Source: Talaromyces rugulosus (taxonomy: Eukaryota; Ascomycota; Eurotiomycetes; Eurotiales; Trichocomaceae). From it: a stretch of DNA of 64,000 bases. Made by a program: the position numbers and the translations under genes. How positions within the stretch are numbered: the stretch's first letter is position 1; every line of letters begins with the position of its first letter. Shown in pieces: positions 34,199 through 48,288 of this stretch. A model generated the notes under the pieces. It ran no database searches. It had not been told where the DNA came from and saw nothing but the letters and a program-made list of their open reading frames with translations. The stretch lies in contig NC_049564.1 of NCBI RefSeq assembly GCF_013368755.1, forward strand, positions 3,542,001-3,606,000, given 5' to 3'.

Positions 34199-37100
34199 TC
34201 ACATCCTCATTTCTTCCTGGACAACCTTGTACTGACGTCTCTTTTTCTGGCGATTAGGGCGAAGTTGAAGAAACCCACGCCCCAAGACGCGAGCCAGGTA
34301 AGGGAAAAGTCGCTTTTCGCCTATCCAAGAAATGATCAAACTGCACATGGCCAAGAACACGAGAAATATCTTGTACTCTGTAGACATTCGCGTCAACTGC
34401 ATGACGCGCGTAAATACCTTTGATGAGCCCGTCATCATGAAAATAGAGAGGGCTAGGTCGATGCCAATTGTGACGAGGAAAGGAACTGCACCTCAATTAG
34501 CTTTTTGTAAAGATGTAGACGAATTAAATACGAACCATTTTTGAATATAGATTGCCGGAATGGCGGCCCAATGCTCAAGACAACGCTGGTCAATATATAC
34601 TGATAACAAGAGGTAAGAAACAATGACGTGTTCTCAGAGTTCTCGATATTGGTGTCGTTCAAGTCAATTTTGGGAGGTATGAACCTGTTGTTACAAACTC
34701 AGTTTTTACTCTCTCAACAACAATCTGAACACTTACCAAGGTCTTGTCTGGACAGTCTCGAACACAATCAGCTGTGTTAAAGCAGCTATCGCCATTTGTC
34801 CAATTAATGGGACAAGGACTTTGCGAGAAACAAGATCTGCCGTTGGCCGTTTATGTGTCAAGATTGGAAAGGGACCATTCCAACCCACTGATAAAGTTGT
34901 CAGTTATAATAATAAGAAGGCATCACGTAGATCTTACTGAAAATTGCTATCGGCAGGATCACGGCCAAGTCGATGTAAAGGTACTAAGGTATATCGTTAG
35001 TCAAAAGTTACCCTACGGGTTCTGGGGTCTGACCTGAAAATCTCCCAAATTCGAAGCCGATGTGTACAAAAAGCTCACACTAGTGAACTGTATGGCAGAG
35101 TACAGACTCATATATTTGAAGCAACAAAAGCTGGTCACCAGTGCCGCCCGACCCTCCCTGTCGAAAGTTAGAAGGCATCCAAGGAAAATCTCGAGAAACG
35201 TACTTAATTAGCTTTGGAACACACGATATATCGAAAACCCGGCTCGTGAACGGTGCAGCAACTGATGCCTCTGCATCGGACAAGGAAATTCCAACATCTG
35301 CAGCTTTAAGGGCGCCACAATCGTTGGCTCCGTCACCACAGAATCCACAACAGTAGTCTAGAGACTGAAGTTTTTCGACCAATTCGTGTTTCTCATCCGG
35401 AGACATTCGAGCAAAGACTTGTCCTTTGATGAGAACCTGTACGTCGTTAGACATTTCAAGACTATCTATATCAATTGATCCCCTACCTTTTTGAGCACTC
35501 GTTCGTCGCCGTAGTTGATGAGCCAACGGAATACATCTCCACTGACTGCTAACGAATATGTGCGCATGTTGAAATTATCAAAAGGCACAGAAATATCGTT
35601 ATCTATAGAATTAAATTGAGGCTAGTTTTTTGTTAGTCAGGATTGAGCCCTTGCCCGGCAGTAGTTCACCTACCTTGAGTGAGAATTCATCAAGTTGTAC
35701 GGCTGGATTGTCCACATTTTCCCAGATGAGTGAAGCATTTGCATCAAAATGATGGTTACCTAAAACTGTTAGGACACGTCTTCAGGAATGATTTCAAACT
35801 TACTATCGGCAAAGCGAGGAACAAAACAAGGAGAGTCTTGGTCCACAAGACCGCAATCACGAGCGACACTTATTGCGGTGAGGATGTTATCGCCTGTACA
35901 CATGATATTGCGAATGCCGGCTCTCCTCAACTCGTGTATGACTGGTGGAGTTGTGTCCTTGAGCTTGTTCTCGAATATGATAAAACCGAGGAATGTGAGA
36001 TTAGACTCTGCTTGTTCTCTCGACATCTTCTGGATTTTCATCCAGCTGAGCTTGCTTTCGTATTTTGTAGCACAAGCAATAACTCGATATCCCTTGTGCG
36101 TGTAGTAATTCAACAGCTCATCATAATCATGTGGCACTAAATCATGGACTATCAGCCTGGTAGTCATCTAGTAAATCACTGTAATTTACTCACAACTGTT
36201 GGCATGGCAAATCTCCTTCATACATTCCGGGGCACCTTTGACAAACACACTGGCCCCGTTGTCACCAAACTGTCGGACAATGACACTTGTACGGCGAAGT
36301 TCGGAAACGAATTCGAATGACCGCAAAATGCCCAATTCCAAACGACCCTGTTAAAACCATCAGTTAAATTTGCTAACTTGGCAAGACCAAAACGGACCTC
36401 TTCATTTTGAAAACCATAGCCTATAGTAGGTGGTCTTGCCACTGAAGGTATGATTGTATCTCCTTTCATACTTGTCTGGTGATCAATCTGTGCATTGCCC
36501 CCCTCCTCAAAAGTCCATCCAGTAAATTCAAACATCTTGATATCGAGGGGATCACCCAGTAGCTCGCCGTCAATAACCCGAAGTGAATGGCATGTGGCCA
36601 TAGTATGTATGACCCCTTTACATTTATCTTGGTCAATTGTGGTGTTGCGCCGTGGATTGACACTCGAGGCCATATCTGCGGGGCTAGAAAACATGTCACC
36701 GAATCTATACCACAATTAGCCCTATTACAGCCTGTCGGTGACAGAAATAGATAGACAAGTCTAGATAACTACCTTCGGTTTGTGCCGACCGTTTGAGTTC
36801 CGAGAACATCTAATCCATCCTCGGTCAACGTTCCAGTTTTGTCGAAACAGACGACATCTAGTTTGCCTCCAACGTTGACCCTAAGTCGGTCAGATTTGGT
36901 CATATACTAAGTGAATATGCGCATACCTCTGCGGACTTATACAGAATATCTGCTGGTTTCTTAGTCGGGATAGTGCAAAGTTGGTCCCTATAGTCAAAGT
37001 CGCAGGTAATGCCGGTGGGACGACAATAGTGATGAGATCGAGAGCCCTCACTATGACAGTGCGCCAAGATAGCTGCCATGAAAAAAGATCGTTAATTAGC

Positions 37101-39197
37101 GACATTAAAAGGCAGAGAAAGGCACGATTCCTTGACTTACACCAAGCCTTATGAAATTCATAAACGAAGCTGTGAACCCAAAAATCGCAATCACTCCCAT
37201 TACAGAAATATAGCGGAAAGAATCTCGGTAAAATTTAAACCCGGAAGGCTTGGGGAAAAGCATTGAGCGAACCAAAGAGCCCTTTGTTGTTGAGAATCCT
37301 GTGCGAAGAGCAATACCAAGAGCAACGGCCTCGCCGCCAGTGTCGCGTGGTTTCCTTGCGCGAATCACTTTTGTGCCATAGAAAAGAAAGTGTTTGGCCA
37401 CAAGCGGATTGATGGAGGGGGCTTTCAAATCGAGGTTGTCGAGGAGGTCCTCCGTAAGAGGCAGTTTGGAAACGGGAACAGATTCGCCTAAGGGCTTTGA
37501 TTAACTTTCTATTTCCCCAAGAGCGACGGTGTATACATACCGGTTAACATGCTCTCGTTTATAATGCAGTCACCGGACAATAACAAGCAATCACATGGTA
37601 CTTGGGTCAGTGATGGATCAGAGACTTCAAAAACGTCACCCGGAACCATATTAGTAGACGAAACACTTCTCCCTGTGACAACTTATTAGCACTGAACAAT
37701 AGATGAGGAGATATAGCTCATACAGAATCCATTTCGGAGCACTCTGACATTGCATTCAAAGTGAGAAACTTCCCTTAAGCGCGCCATTGTCTGAACATAG
37801 CCAGTTAGGAGTGAAAAATAAACAATACGGCCGCTTAGAGGACTCACCGATCTTGTCTCTAAGATGGTAGCACTAATACTGAAAATAGATATAAAGAAAA
37901 TACATGCAGCGTAGTAATAATAGTCGTCCAAAGACCATAAAACCAAACTTGCAACTTGGAAAATGTAGAAAGGATGCAGGACCTAAAGCATGAAAAGTTA
38001 GCGAAGTTGTCGCCCGAAGTATACAGGGAGACAAACCTCGTCGATGAGAAGCTGGGCCATAGGCTTCTGGTCCACATCAATGAGGTTTTGACCAAAAACC
38101 TGCTCCCTTCTATCTCTCTCGTCCGCATCCAGCCCCAGCCGCATAAGTTTGGCACTCGTCCAACTCGGGTCCTTCCAGCCGTTGACAGACAAAAATTTAT
38201 CTTTGAGGGGGTGGTAAACAAATCTTAAATACCGATAATCTATAGACCTTAGATAATTCAAGTTGGGGTCGCTGTCTTCCTCGTTTTCATGGTTGAGGGC
38301 CTCGAGCGATGCAATACCAAACACTGTAGAAAGAGGATGTCCATAGCTTTCTTTGGATATTTGGTGAATCAAAAATTGCCCATATTGATCCTGTTGGGAA
38401 TTTAGTACTGGCATTAGGCGGGTTGCCAAAATAACAGGGTGACTAACTTCAATTGCGACCCAATGGCAGTCGCCAAGTGGTGTTTGAGTTCCTATCAATC
38501 GTATGCGCCATTTGGGAAGCCAACGGAGAACGAGATACGCCAATCCTAGAGTCAATATGCATATAGCCATATACATAGTGAACCCGCTCGGACTGGTGCG
38601 AAACCCTGTTATCATAGCTGTCAAGTCCTCCGTCACGATGTAGATCTTCTGGCTAATACGGCCGCCACTTCTCTTCCATTCGGCTAGTGAATGCGACGAT
38701 TCGTAACGAGAAAGAAGGGGATCTTCGACAGAAACGTGGGAATAGGATCGGCTTCTAGGTCGCCCAGGCAATGACGCCGTTTCCTCATACTCGTCCTCTA
38801 TATCCCTCTCCCCCGACACACCATCCTGCTCCACGGCTTCTTCACTCTCCCATCCCAAGTCGTCGTCTTCGAGGTAGGTAAATGTCACGGTGGAGTCATT
38901 CCGAGGTCGACGATGCGCAAATGATACTGTACTGGAAGGGATGCTCTCGGACATGGGTCCAGAGAATACCTATCGATGGGGTTAGGCTCCGGTCATCTGA
39001 AATTGCGGTCCGATATACCTCATCATGTGCCATCTCTACCTCCGAGGCAATACTCATACTGGTAGCACTTCTTGTTAGCGGGTTGACGAACCAGCCATGC
39101 ATTCGTGCTCAGCTTACCTGCTCCTCATGGAGTCTCTCCGGCCTCCGCCTGGAGAGATCCAGACACCGCCGACATGCGGCTCTTGACTAGAAGGCAT
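34199..39197 (-). CDS. ypk9: P5B-type cation/polyamine-transporting ATPase (Ypk9/ATP13A2-like)
   Basis: Many exons, first three at 39197-39118, 39058-38970 and from 38926; stop at 34199; roughly 1,300 aa. Seen: acidic Ser-rich cytosolic N-terminus, the P5B motif [11 protein letters not shown], the phosphorylation site [10 protein letters not shown] (about 36810-36845), the D-N-x-x-T-A-I-S region, the hinge [10 protein letters not shown] (about 35290-35350) and C-terminal membrane helices. Vacuolar/lysosomal; relatives export polyamines and confer metal tolerance. Start: ATG 39197 leads through two phase-matched introns into S-L-T-P-S-I-V-S-F-A-H-R-R, which fits the family; the more obvious ATG at 38954 lies inside the second intron and was rejected. 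Exons between 34,440 and 38,000 were located but not all refined. Confidence 0.92.
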
Positions 39198-40167
39198 TTC
39201 TGTCGCGTTGCCTTGGTGCTTGCTATCCAGACGCGCCGTGTTCGATAGGTCGTTAGCATCTACCTGGTGACATCACAAGATACAAGCATGCGCGGCAAGG
39301 TCGGAGCAGGACATAGCCGTGGGAGGATGTAGTCGACAGCTCCGAAGAAACTATAGCATGAGCGGCGGTGGGAGCCAAAAATGGCTCGACGGCGCAGGCA
39401 AGGCAGATAAACGGTTCCATCGCTCTTATCGGAAAGCGTATTACGCCGTAATTTATACGCCAAGATTAGTTTATATGAAGAGCGAGTGCAATCATGCTGC
39501 CAAAAATAGATATATGCTTTACTACCTGTGCTGTTTCTACTGTCTATTGACTAGCTACTATACACAGGCTTTGTTTCTACTTTGATTTTGTTTGTGTTCC
39601 TGGCTCCAGCCCAGATCCAATAGAACCACGGTAATTACCATCGTAATGAGATGATTACACCGCAATGAGAGGGAGGAGTGTATTCTATGAGTGTTATGTG
39701 GTTCCTCAGGAATAAAATAGACCGTAGTATTTGATTTGATTTGCTGATTTCGATGAAAAAAAGGGGAGACCAACAGGGAAAAAGCGCAGTAAGCGGAGGG
39801 GTAATTGGTATCTGAAAGGAACGCTCTGCAGCAACCAACACTAGGGCCATGAAATAATATACTCTCGACAGACACAATAGCACAGTCCCTAACGCCAGGC
39901 CCTGTCATCGCATGGCTGCAGGGAGAAGGGGAAAAATTAAAAAAAAAAATTAAAAATTTCAAGACCAGTTGTTGGGTGTTCCACGTTTCTCAACAGTCAT
40001 GGGTAATGCCAAGCCGGTGGCCAAAACGGCGCTAAGGTTCCCACCAAGTCAGTGCTGGCGACCTCCAAAACTCTTTGCCATGAAACTTTCTTCTCCCGTT
40101 GACTTGACTCCCTCTCCCTTTCTCTCCGACGAGTCATCAATCTGTCTGCATCTTCACATCGCCCATC
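39198..40167. promoter_or_regulatory. Divergent promoter, P5B ATPase / Nap1
   Basis: 970 bp between outward-facing starts. Contains an A-rich tract at about 39935-39960 (near the Nap1 side). Small open frames on both strands (for example 39558-39962, -) look non-coding. Confidence 0.45.
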
Positions 40168-41677
40168 ATGTCGGAACCTATCAGGAACAAGAAGGCTGAT
40201 TTCCCGGTCGCTCCGTGCGTAACATCCTGCATCACCCTGCCCCTCACTCGTTGAATCGAAAAAAATAAAGTCCGCAGGGATAGGCATGCTGACAAGACCT
40301 CATGGAACAGGACCCCCCAAAACACGCCCGCCACCAATGCCCCTATCTCCTCTCACGCCCAACAACCTGGCGTTGCCAGCATCACCGAGGGTAAGGCCTT
40401 TGTTTTGAAAACGGATGGTTGCAGATCACTAATTGTTTGTCCGCAGAGAACCTCGATCCTGCTGCCGCTGCCGCCAGCCTGTTTGCTAAGAACCCGGCCC
40501 TCATCTCTATGATCCAGGGCAGACTGGGTTCTCTTGTCGGACGTTCATCGGGTTACATCGAATCGCTGCCCCTCCCAGTTCGCCGTCGTGTTGCTGGACT
40601 CAAGGGTATCCAGAAGGAGCATGCTAAGCTCGAAGCCGAGTTCCAGGAGGAGGTTTTGCAATTGGAAAAGAAATATTTCCAAAAATTCACACCTTTATAC
40701 GAAAGACGTTCGACCATTGTCAATGGAGCCTCTGAACCCACCGAGGCTGAGATCGAAGCTGGAAAGGATGAGGAGGAGGACCAGGAGGAGAAGGAGGAGG
40801 AGACCAAGCCAGAGACCGACGCCGCTGAGGAGACAAAAACGACTGGTGTTCCAGAGTTCTGGCTGTCTGCCATGAAAAACCAGATTTCTTTGGCCGAAAT
40901 GATAACAGACCGAGACGAGGAGGCTCTCGAGCATCTAACTGATATTCGCATGGAGTATCTGGATCGCCCTGGATTCCGCCTGATTTTCGAATTTTCCGAA
41001 AACGAGTTCTTCACAAACAAGACTATTTCCAAGACATATTTCTACCAGGATGAAAGCGGCTATGGTGGCGACTTTATTTATGATCACGCTGAAGGAGACA
41101 AGATCGACTGGAAGGACGACAAGGATCTTACAGTTCGCGTTGAGAGCAAGAAGCAACGGAATAGAAGTAAGTCCCAAGCCAAGCATCAACAGAATCGCAT
41201 GAAATACTAACCACTTGAACTTAGGCACTAAGCAAACTCGTGTGGTCAAAGTCACTGTACCAACCGAATCATTTTTCAACTTCTTTTCTCCTCCAAAGCC
41301 CCCTGTGGAGGATGATGAAACAGTTGCGAGCGATATTGAAGAGCGCCTGGAACTTGACTACCAGCTTGGCGAGGACATCAAAGAGAAGTTGATTCCGCGT
41401 GCCATTGACTGGTTCACCGGTGAAGCCCTCCAATTCGAAGAACTTGGAGAAGAACTTGATGAGGGTGACTTTGACGGCGAAGAAGACGACGAAGATGATG
41501 ACGATGACGACGATGACATGGATGATAGGAGGTCAGACGATGGCGAAGAGGAATCCGACGAAGATGATGTACGTGGACTAACACCAAAAACAAAACAACT
41601 ACAATGCAGATGCTAACCTATACTAGGACGGTACCTCGAAGCCGAAAAAGGAGGCCGCCGAATGCAAGACGAGCTGA
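40168..41677 (+). CDS. nap1: Nucleosome assembly protein 1 (Nap1)
   Basis: Five exons: 40168-40214, 40278-40390, 40447-41166, 41225-41568, 41627-41677; 424 aa. Seen: a helical dimerisation region beginning [13 protein letters not shown] with a long E/K-rich helix, an acidic insert, [11 protein letters not shown], the earmuff region with [21 protein letters not shown], and a C-terminal acidic tail with an uninterrupted Asp/Glu run. Histone H2A-H2B chaperone shuttling between cytoplasm and nucleus. Confidence 0.97.
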
Positions 41678-42637
41678 TCTCGGAAATGCATTTGATGTCA
41701 TAAAAAGCTGGCCACAAAGCAGTCTCCCAGTCACCGGGCTTTTTTCATGGTCGCGCCTTTGTCTTTTTTTTTCCCGCTTTTTTTACGCTCCAAGCATAAT
41801 ACGATTAATTTGTGTTCCCCACTGATTCCGACACCGTTGCCAATAGATAGCACCAGAACAACTGCATCGACAATCCATTTGTCCCGATGAAAAACGCCCC
41901 AGTCTTTCTTCTTTTTCTTCTTATCATCATCATCTTCATCACTACGGATGGCGAGAAACTTGGTGAATTAGGGGTGGACACTTGCAATATTTCCTGTTGC
42001 TGTTTCTAATATAATTCCTGTGTCGCTAGTCTTACAAGGTGCAATAACGTTTTTTTTTTTTAAAAAAAAATCACTTGGAAGGTCAAGAGTGCAGTCCTAC
42101 TCCTTGCAGCACGTAGTGAAACACCACAAGCCGCAATAAAAGCAAGTAGTTTAGTAATAATAATTCCGACTGTACGCCTTGTCCTTCTGCGCCCCGAAGG
42201 AAAAATAGTACAAAATCGGTGGCAGGGACGATTTCCGTGTAGTTGTCATGTTCAACTAGCGGTGGCTAGGGAGCCAGACGGCTTTGGCCACGCCGGCCGC
42301 CTTTGAGCTGCCTCAGGGGCTACGGCTCGCTAGTGGCCAGCTTGAACCTTAGAGAGACACTTCCAGAACTGCTCCCAGGCCTTCTCCGACACCTCTCTTT
42401 CTCTTCACAATATTCCTGCATGTCGCTGACGAAGGGCTGGCGGGCTTTTCTAGGCTTTTTGTGCCGTATATTTTAGTTGTTGCTGTCATCACTAGCGACG
42501 CATTCGTCTTCTTCGCGGTCGCTGCTTGATGCCGACAGCAGACAGACTTGTGATATTTTTGTCTTCTTTTTGCCGTCCTTCGCATCCGTCTATTCTATTC
42601 TTCCTGACTGCGTCAGGACAACTCGTCCACCGAAATC
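41678..42637. other. Intergenic, Nap1 3' end to myosin V promoter
   Basis: 960 bp. Holds the T12/A9 tract at 42050-42070 and a GC-rich stretch at 42250-42345 that I could not fold into a tRNA. CT-rich leader before the myosin ATG. Confidence 0.5.
42050..42070 (+). repeat. Perfect T12/A9 tract (inverted repeat)
   Basis: Twelve T followed directly by nine A; could form an A/T hairpin. About 370 bp after the Nap1 stop. Confidence 0.8.
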
Positions 42638-45600
42638 ATGGCCCATAGTTATGAGGTCGGCACTGCTGCATGGCAGCCAGACCCGACAGAGGGCTGGGTG
42701 GCTTCGGAGGTCACGGAGAAGAATGTCGATGGCGACAAGGTGACGCTCGTATTCTATCTGGAAAATGGAGAGGTGAGCAGGCGACCCTTACAATATCGCA
42801 TTGACGAGATGAATATGCGCTGATCAAAAATGATCTTTTCTAGTCAAAAACCACCGAAACCACTCTTGCCGAGCTGCAGGTGCCAAACAATCCATCGTTA
42901 CCACCCTTAATGAACCCGGCGATGCTGGAAGCGAGCGAAGATCTTACGAATCTGTCACACTTGAATGAGCCTGCTGGTAGGGCGCTTAAAACCCGATTTG
43001 ATTGTTTTGTTCACTGAAGCTCATGTCTCTCCAGTCCTACAGGCTATCAAGTTGAGGTATTCCCAGAAGGAGATATATACATACAGTGGTATCGTCCTTA
43101 TCGCAACCAATCCGTTTGCTCGCGTCGATTCTCTCTATGTTCCACAGATGGTGCAGGTCTATGCCGGAAAGCAGCGTGCGTCGCAAGCACCACATCTTTT
43201 TGCCATTGCGGAGGAAGCCTTTGCGTAAGAAGTTCGACCAACTCCACTTGTGACAATCCAGTAACATTTTTATGAAAATAATAGGGACATGTTGCGAGAC
43301 GGCAAGAACCAGACAATTGTGGTATCCGGTGAATCAGGAGCTGGAAAGACTGTCAGTGCAAAGTACATCATGCGGTACTTTGCCACGCGAGACTTTTCAG
43401 CAGACCAACCCGGACGATTTACGACAGGCAGGTCCGAGACTATCAGCAAGACAGAGGAGCAAATTTTGGCTACGAATCCGGTCATGGAAGCTTTTGGAAA
43501 CGCAAAAACCACGCGAAATGACAATTCTTCCCGCTTCGGAAAGTACATCGAGATTATGTTTGACGAGAAAACCAACATCATTGGAGCGAAGATCAGAACA
43601 TACCTCCTGGAGCGATCGAGGCTAGTCTTCCAGCCGCTCAAGGAGCGAAATTATCATATTTTCTACCAGCTTGTCGCCGGAGCCACAGAGGCCGAACGTG
43701 AGGAACTGGGACTTCCTTCAGTAGAGGAGTTTGAATACTTGAACCAAGGAGCAACGCCCATTATCGACGGAGTGGATGATAAAGCCGAATTTGACGCTAC
43801 TCGCCAATCTCTAACGACCATTGGCGTTGCTGACGATACTCAATCCTCTATTTTCCGAATCTTGGGGGCTCTGCTTCATTTGGGAAATATGAAGATAACG
43901 GCCACACGAACGGATTCGTCACTTTCCCCAACTGAGCCGTCTCTCGTGCGAGCTTGCGAAATGTTGGGTATCGATGTCAATGAGTTCGCCAAGTGGATTG
44001 TGAAGAAACAGCTTATCACCCGAGGAGAGAAAATTACGTCAAACCTAACTCAGCAACAAGCCATCGTTGTTCGAGACTCTGTCGCCAAATTCATTTACTC
44101 GAGCTTGTTTGATTGGCTAGTAGACAAAATCAACCGCGCTCTCGCTACTGATGAAGTTATGAGTCAAGTGAAAGCGTTTATTGGTGTTTTGGATATCTAC
44201 GGTTTTGAACATTTCGCCAAGAACTCCTTTGAACAATTCTGTATCAACTACGCAAACGAAAAGTTGCAGCAAGAGTTCAACCAACACGTTTTTAAGTTAG
44301 AACAGGAAGAATACGTCCGTGAAGAAATTGATTGGACATTCATCGACTTTTCCGACAATCAGCCCTGCATCGACCTCATTGAAGGCAAACTTGGTGTCCT
44401 AGCCCTACTTGACGAGGAATCTCGCCTGCCTATGGGTTCCGATGACCAGTTTGTCACAAAACTTCATCACAACTTTGCAGCAGATAAGCAAAAGTTTTAC
44501 AAGAAACCTCGGTTCGGAAAATCTGCTTTTACTGTCTGCCATTATGCCGTGGATGTGACATACGAATCCGAAGGTTTTATTGAAAAGAACCGAGACACCG
44601 TTCCCGACGAACACATGGAAATTCTCAAGAACTCGTCCAATTCCTTTGTCAAGGAAGTCCTGCAAGCCGCCTCCGTGGTTCGAGAGAAAGATTCCGCGTC
44701 AATGTCCTCGAAAGCCGTGGCAGCGCCGGGTCGACGAATTGGTGTGGCGGTTAATCGAAAGCCAACGCTAGGAGGCATCTTCAAATCGTCACTCATCGAG
44801 CTCATGCACACGATAAACTCGACGGACGTACACTATATCCGGTGTATCAAGCCAAACGAGGCCAAGGAAGCGTGGAAGTTTGAAGGCCCTATGGTCCTCA
44901 GTCAGCTCAGGGCTTGTGGTGTGCTTGAAACTGTGAGGATCAGTACAGCTGGTTATCCTACCAGATGGACATACGAAGAGTTTGCCCTTCGGTATTACAT
45001 GCTCTGCCAATCTTCCCAATGGACATCGGAAATCAAAACAATGTGCCATGCCATTCTGCGCAAGGCCCTTGGGGACGTTAGCCATCAGAAGCAGGACAAG
45101 TATCAGCTTGGTCTGACGAAAATTTTCTTCCGTGCTGGCATGCTTGCTTTCCTGGAGAACCTGAGAACCTCGAGGCTGAACGAGTGTGCCATTATGATCC
45201 AGAAGAACCTGAAATGCAAGTACTATCGGCGCCGTTACCTAGAAGCTCGTGAGTCAATCTTGACAACGCAAGCTGTGATCCGTGGCTTCTTGGCGAGACA
45301 GTTGGTAGAAGATATGCGACGGGTCAAGGCCGCAACCACCATTCAACGAGTCTGGAAAGGCCAGAGACAGCGCAAGCAGTACAATGAGATCCGAAACAAT
45401 ATTGTGCTCTTCGAGTCTCTTGCCAAGGGCTTTCTTCGTCGACGAAACATCATGGACACCATTCTTGGCGATGCTGCAAAGACAATCCAACGTGCGTTCC
45501 GCTCTTGGCGACAACTGCGTGACTGGCGTCAATATCGCCGGAAGGTCGTCATTGTTCAGAATCTATGGAGAGGCAAGCAGGCTAGACGGCAATACAAGAA

Positions 45601-47707
45601 GCTGCGTGAGGATGCTCGTGATCTGAAGCAAATCTCGTACAAGCTAGAAAACAAGGTGGTCGAGCTTACTCAGAACGTGGGTTCGCTGAAGAGGGAGAAC
45701 AAGTCGCTCCTAGGCCAGCTAGAAAACTACGAAAGTCAACTGAAGTCGTGGCGTAGTCGCCACAATGCTTTGGAAACACGTTCAAAGGAACTGCAAGCCG
45801 AAGCCAACCAGGCCGGTATCACAGCCGCACGCCTCTCAGCGATGGAAGAAGAGATGACCAAGCTACAGCAGGCTCACAGCGAGTCTCTCTCAACCATCAA
45901 ACGGCTCCAGGAAGAAGAAAAGATCGCACGCGAGTCTATTCGTATCTCTGATCTGGAGCTGGCGAAACTGAAAGAGATTAACTCCACCCAGGAGAATGAA
46001 AGGTCTTCACTACGTCATCAGCTTACGGAGCTCCAGGAGCAGCTTGAGGTTGCAAAGCGATCAGGCATTGCGAATGGCACCAACGGAGACTTGCAAAATG
46101 GAACTGCTGTTTCGGCTCCTGTAAATGGCCTTATCAATTTGGTATCCTCCAAGAAGCCTAAACCAAAAAGAAGGAGCGCTGGGGCAGAGAAGATCGACAC
46201 AGACCGTTTCAGCGGTGCATACAACCCTCGACCAGTGTCTATGGCCGTTACCAACACCAACTTGCGTCAACTCGCGTCTGGGCCAAATTACTCTTCAGGT
46301 GACGACACGATTGAAACAGAGCTTGAAAACCTCCTGTCCGAAGAGGACGACTTGAACGAAGAAGTGACCGTGGGTCTTATCCGCAACTTGAAGATACCAT
46401 TGCCTGGCGCCAACCCCCCGCCAACCGAAAAGGAAGTGCTATTCCCTTCGTATCTTATCAATCTTGTCACTTCGGAGATGTGGAACAACGGATTCGTCAA
46501 AGAGTCCGAGCGGTTCCTTGCAAATGTCATGCAATCTATCCAGCAAGAAGTTATGCACCATGATGGTGACGAGGCTATTAACACTGGCTCGTTCTGGCTT
46601 TCCAACGTCCACGAGATGCTCTCGTTTGTCTTCTTGGCCGAGGACTGGTATGAAGCTCAAAAGACTGACAATTATGAATACGATCGCTTGTTGGAAATCG
46701 TGAAGCACGATCTCGAAAGTCTAGAGTTCAACATTTACCATACTTGGATGAAGGTGCTGAAAAAGAAGCTTTACAAGATGATTGTACCTGCTATTATAGA
46801 ATCTCAATCGCTTCCCGGGTTTGTCACAAGCGAGACCAACCGTTTCCTAGGCAAGCTTTTGCCATCGAACAACACCCCTGCCTATAGCATGGACAACCTC
46901 CTTAGTCTGCTCAACAACGTTTTCAAGGCGATGAAGGCGTACTATCTCGAGGACATGATCATCAATCAGATGATTACGGAACTCTTGCGTCTTGTTGGAG
47001 TCACTGCGTTCAATGATTTGCTGATGCGGAGGAATTTCCTCTCCTGGAAGCGTGGGCTCCAAATCAACTACAACATCACACGGATTGAGGAGTGGTGCAA
47101 GAGTCACGATATGCCTGAGGGGACCCTGCAGCTTGAGCATCTTATGGTTTGTCCACCACTTTTATTCGTGGAAGAATTAGTGCTAACTCTTCAATAGCAA
47201 GCAACAAAGCTTCTTCAACTAAAGAAGGCAACCTTGAATGATATCGAGATCATTCAAGATATCTGCTGGATGTAAGTTTGAAATTGTTGTATAAAAAAAA
47301 AACTTTTTACTCATATCCTCCAGGCTCTCTCCCAACCAGATTCAAAAGCTTCTGAATCAATACCTGGTTGCAGACTACGAACAGCCCATCAATGGCGAAA
47401 TCATGAAGGCTGTTGCGTCTCGTGTCACAGAAAAGAGCGATGTGCTTCTCCTTACTGCTGTGGATATGGAGGACAGCGGGCCATATGAAATTGCCGAGCC
47501 CCGTCTCATCACCGCTTTGGAGACCTACACTCCTTCCTGTACATCCCCTCATTATCTTCATTGCTCTTGTTGATTTTGCTAATAATATGTTTACCAGGGC
47601 TTCAAACCCCACGGCTAAAACGCCTTGCTGAGATTGTGTCTGCCCAAGCAATGGCACAACAGGAGAAGGCTGACGTCTCCGACAACGGTGCAACTGATGC
47701 TGAGTGA
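42638..47707 (+). CDS. myo2: Class V myosin heavy chain (actin-based cargo motor)
   Basis: Seven exons: 42638-42772, 42844-42976, 43035-43224, 43285-47146, 47198-47271, 47324-47538, 47598-47707; 1,572 aa. Seen: an SH3-like N-terminus, the P-loop G-E-S-G-A-G-K-T, switch I (N-x-N-S-S-R-F-G-K), switch II D-I-Y-G-F-E, the actin loop with H-Y-I-R-C-I-K-P-N, six IQ motifs (about residues 780-920), a coiled coil (about 930-1080), an N/G/P linker and a C-terminal dilute (DIL) cargo domain. The single fungal class V myosin moves secretory vesicles along actin cables to the hyphal tip. Almost all of the protein is in one 3.9-kb exon. Confidence 0.97.
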
Positions 47708-48288
47708 TAAAATACCAACAACCTATCTATACATTTGGTCGATTATCACTCCATGACAGTTTTTATGATTCCACGTCCCTGCATCAATACGAATTTGATC
47801 TGTATGTGAGTGACATTTTGTGTGTGTTCTTTTTTTTTTCAAATAGCGGTTTAAAATCTACAAGGTTCTGCTTTTTTTTTTCTTTTTTTGAGTTTGTACG
47901 TACTGGGGTTGGGTCATATTGCATATGACTTCAGTGTCCATGTCTTTGGTTCGATCAATGTAAATTATTAGCTAGAATACTGGGCTATCCGCCCATGTTT
48001 GAAACATGATTGTTTTTGTCTACCTTGGAAATATCTTGATTTTTAAAGTACTATTGAGAGGCTCGACCAATGAAAGTCTTCCTTCCCATGCCAAGCCTTT
48101 TGCTTTACCGAGTCACGATTGATCAATGACTGAAGAAATATCCTCTATTATTGTATATTCAAACCACACGACAGTATTCCAACCCTTTTCTTCATATTCC
48201 TACTACACTAAATACCGAGACATCAATTGATTTGTTCCGCTTGTGAAAGGGAAAAAAAAAAAAAAAACATACAGTCAACCCCGCAAAA
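47708..48288. other. Intergenic, myosin V 3' end to ITPase promoter
   Basis: 581 bp, T-rich tracts (47830-47890) and a poly-A run at about 48251-48267, just before the ITPase ATG. No gene seen. Confidence 0.55.

Noticed and set aside
38897..38954. ATG 38954 as the start of the P5B ATPase
   Set aside because: It lies inside a small intron; two upstream exons give a family-like N-terminus in phase.
39558..39962. 134-codon minus-strand open frame between the P5B ATPase and Nap1
   Set aside because: Low-complexity, overlaps A/T-rich tracts, no recognisable domain; judged a chance frame.
40553..41032. Ser-rich minus-strand open frame overlapping Nap1
   Set aside because: Antisense shadow of the acidic, GAG/GAA-rich Nap1 coding sequence.
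42250..42345. GC-rich stretch with partial inverted repeats after Nap1, considered as a tRNA
   Set aside because: No B-box (GGTTCGANTCC-like) or plausible cloverleaf; the matching arms are imperfect.
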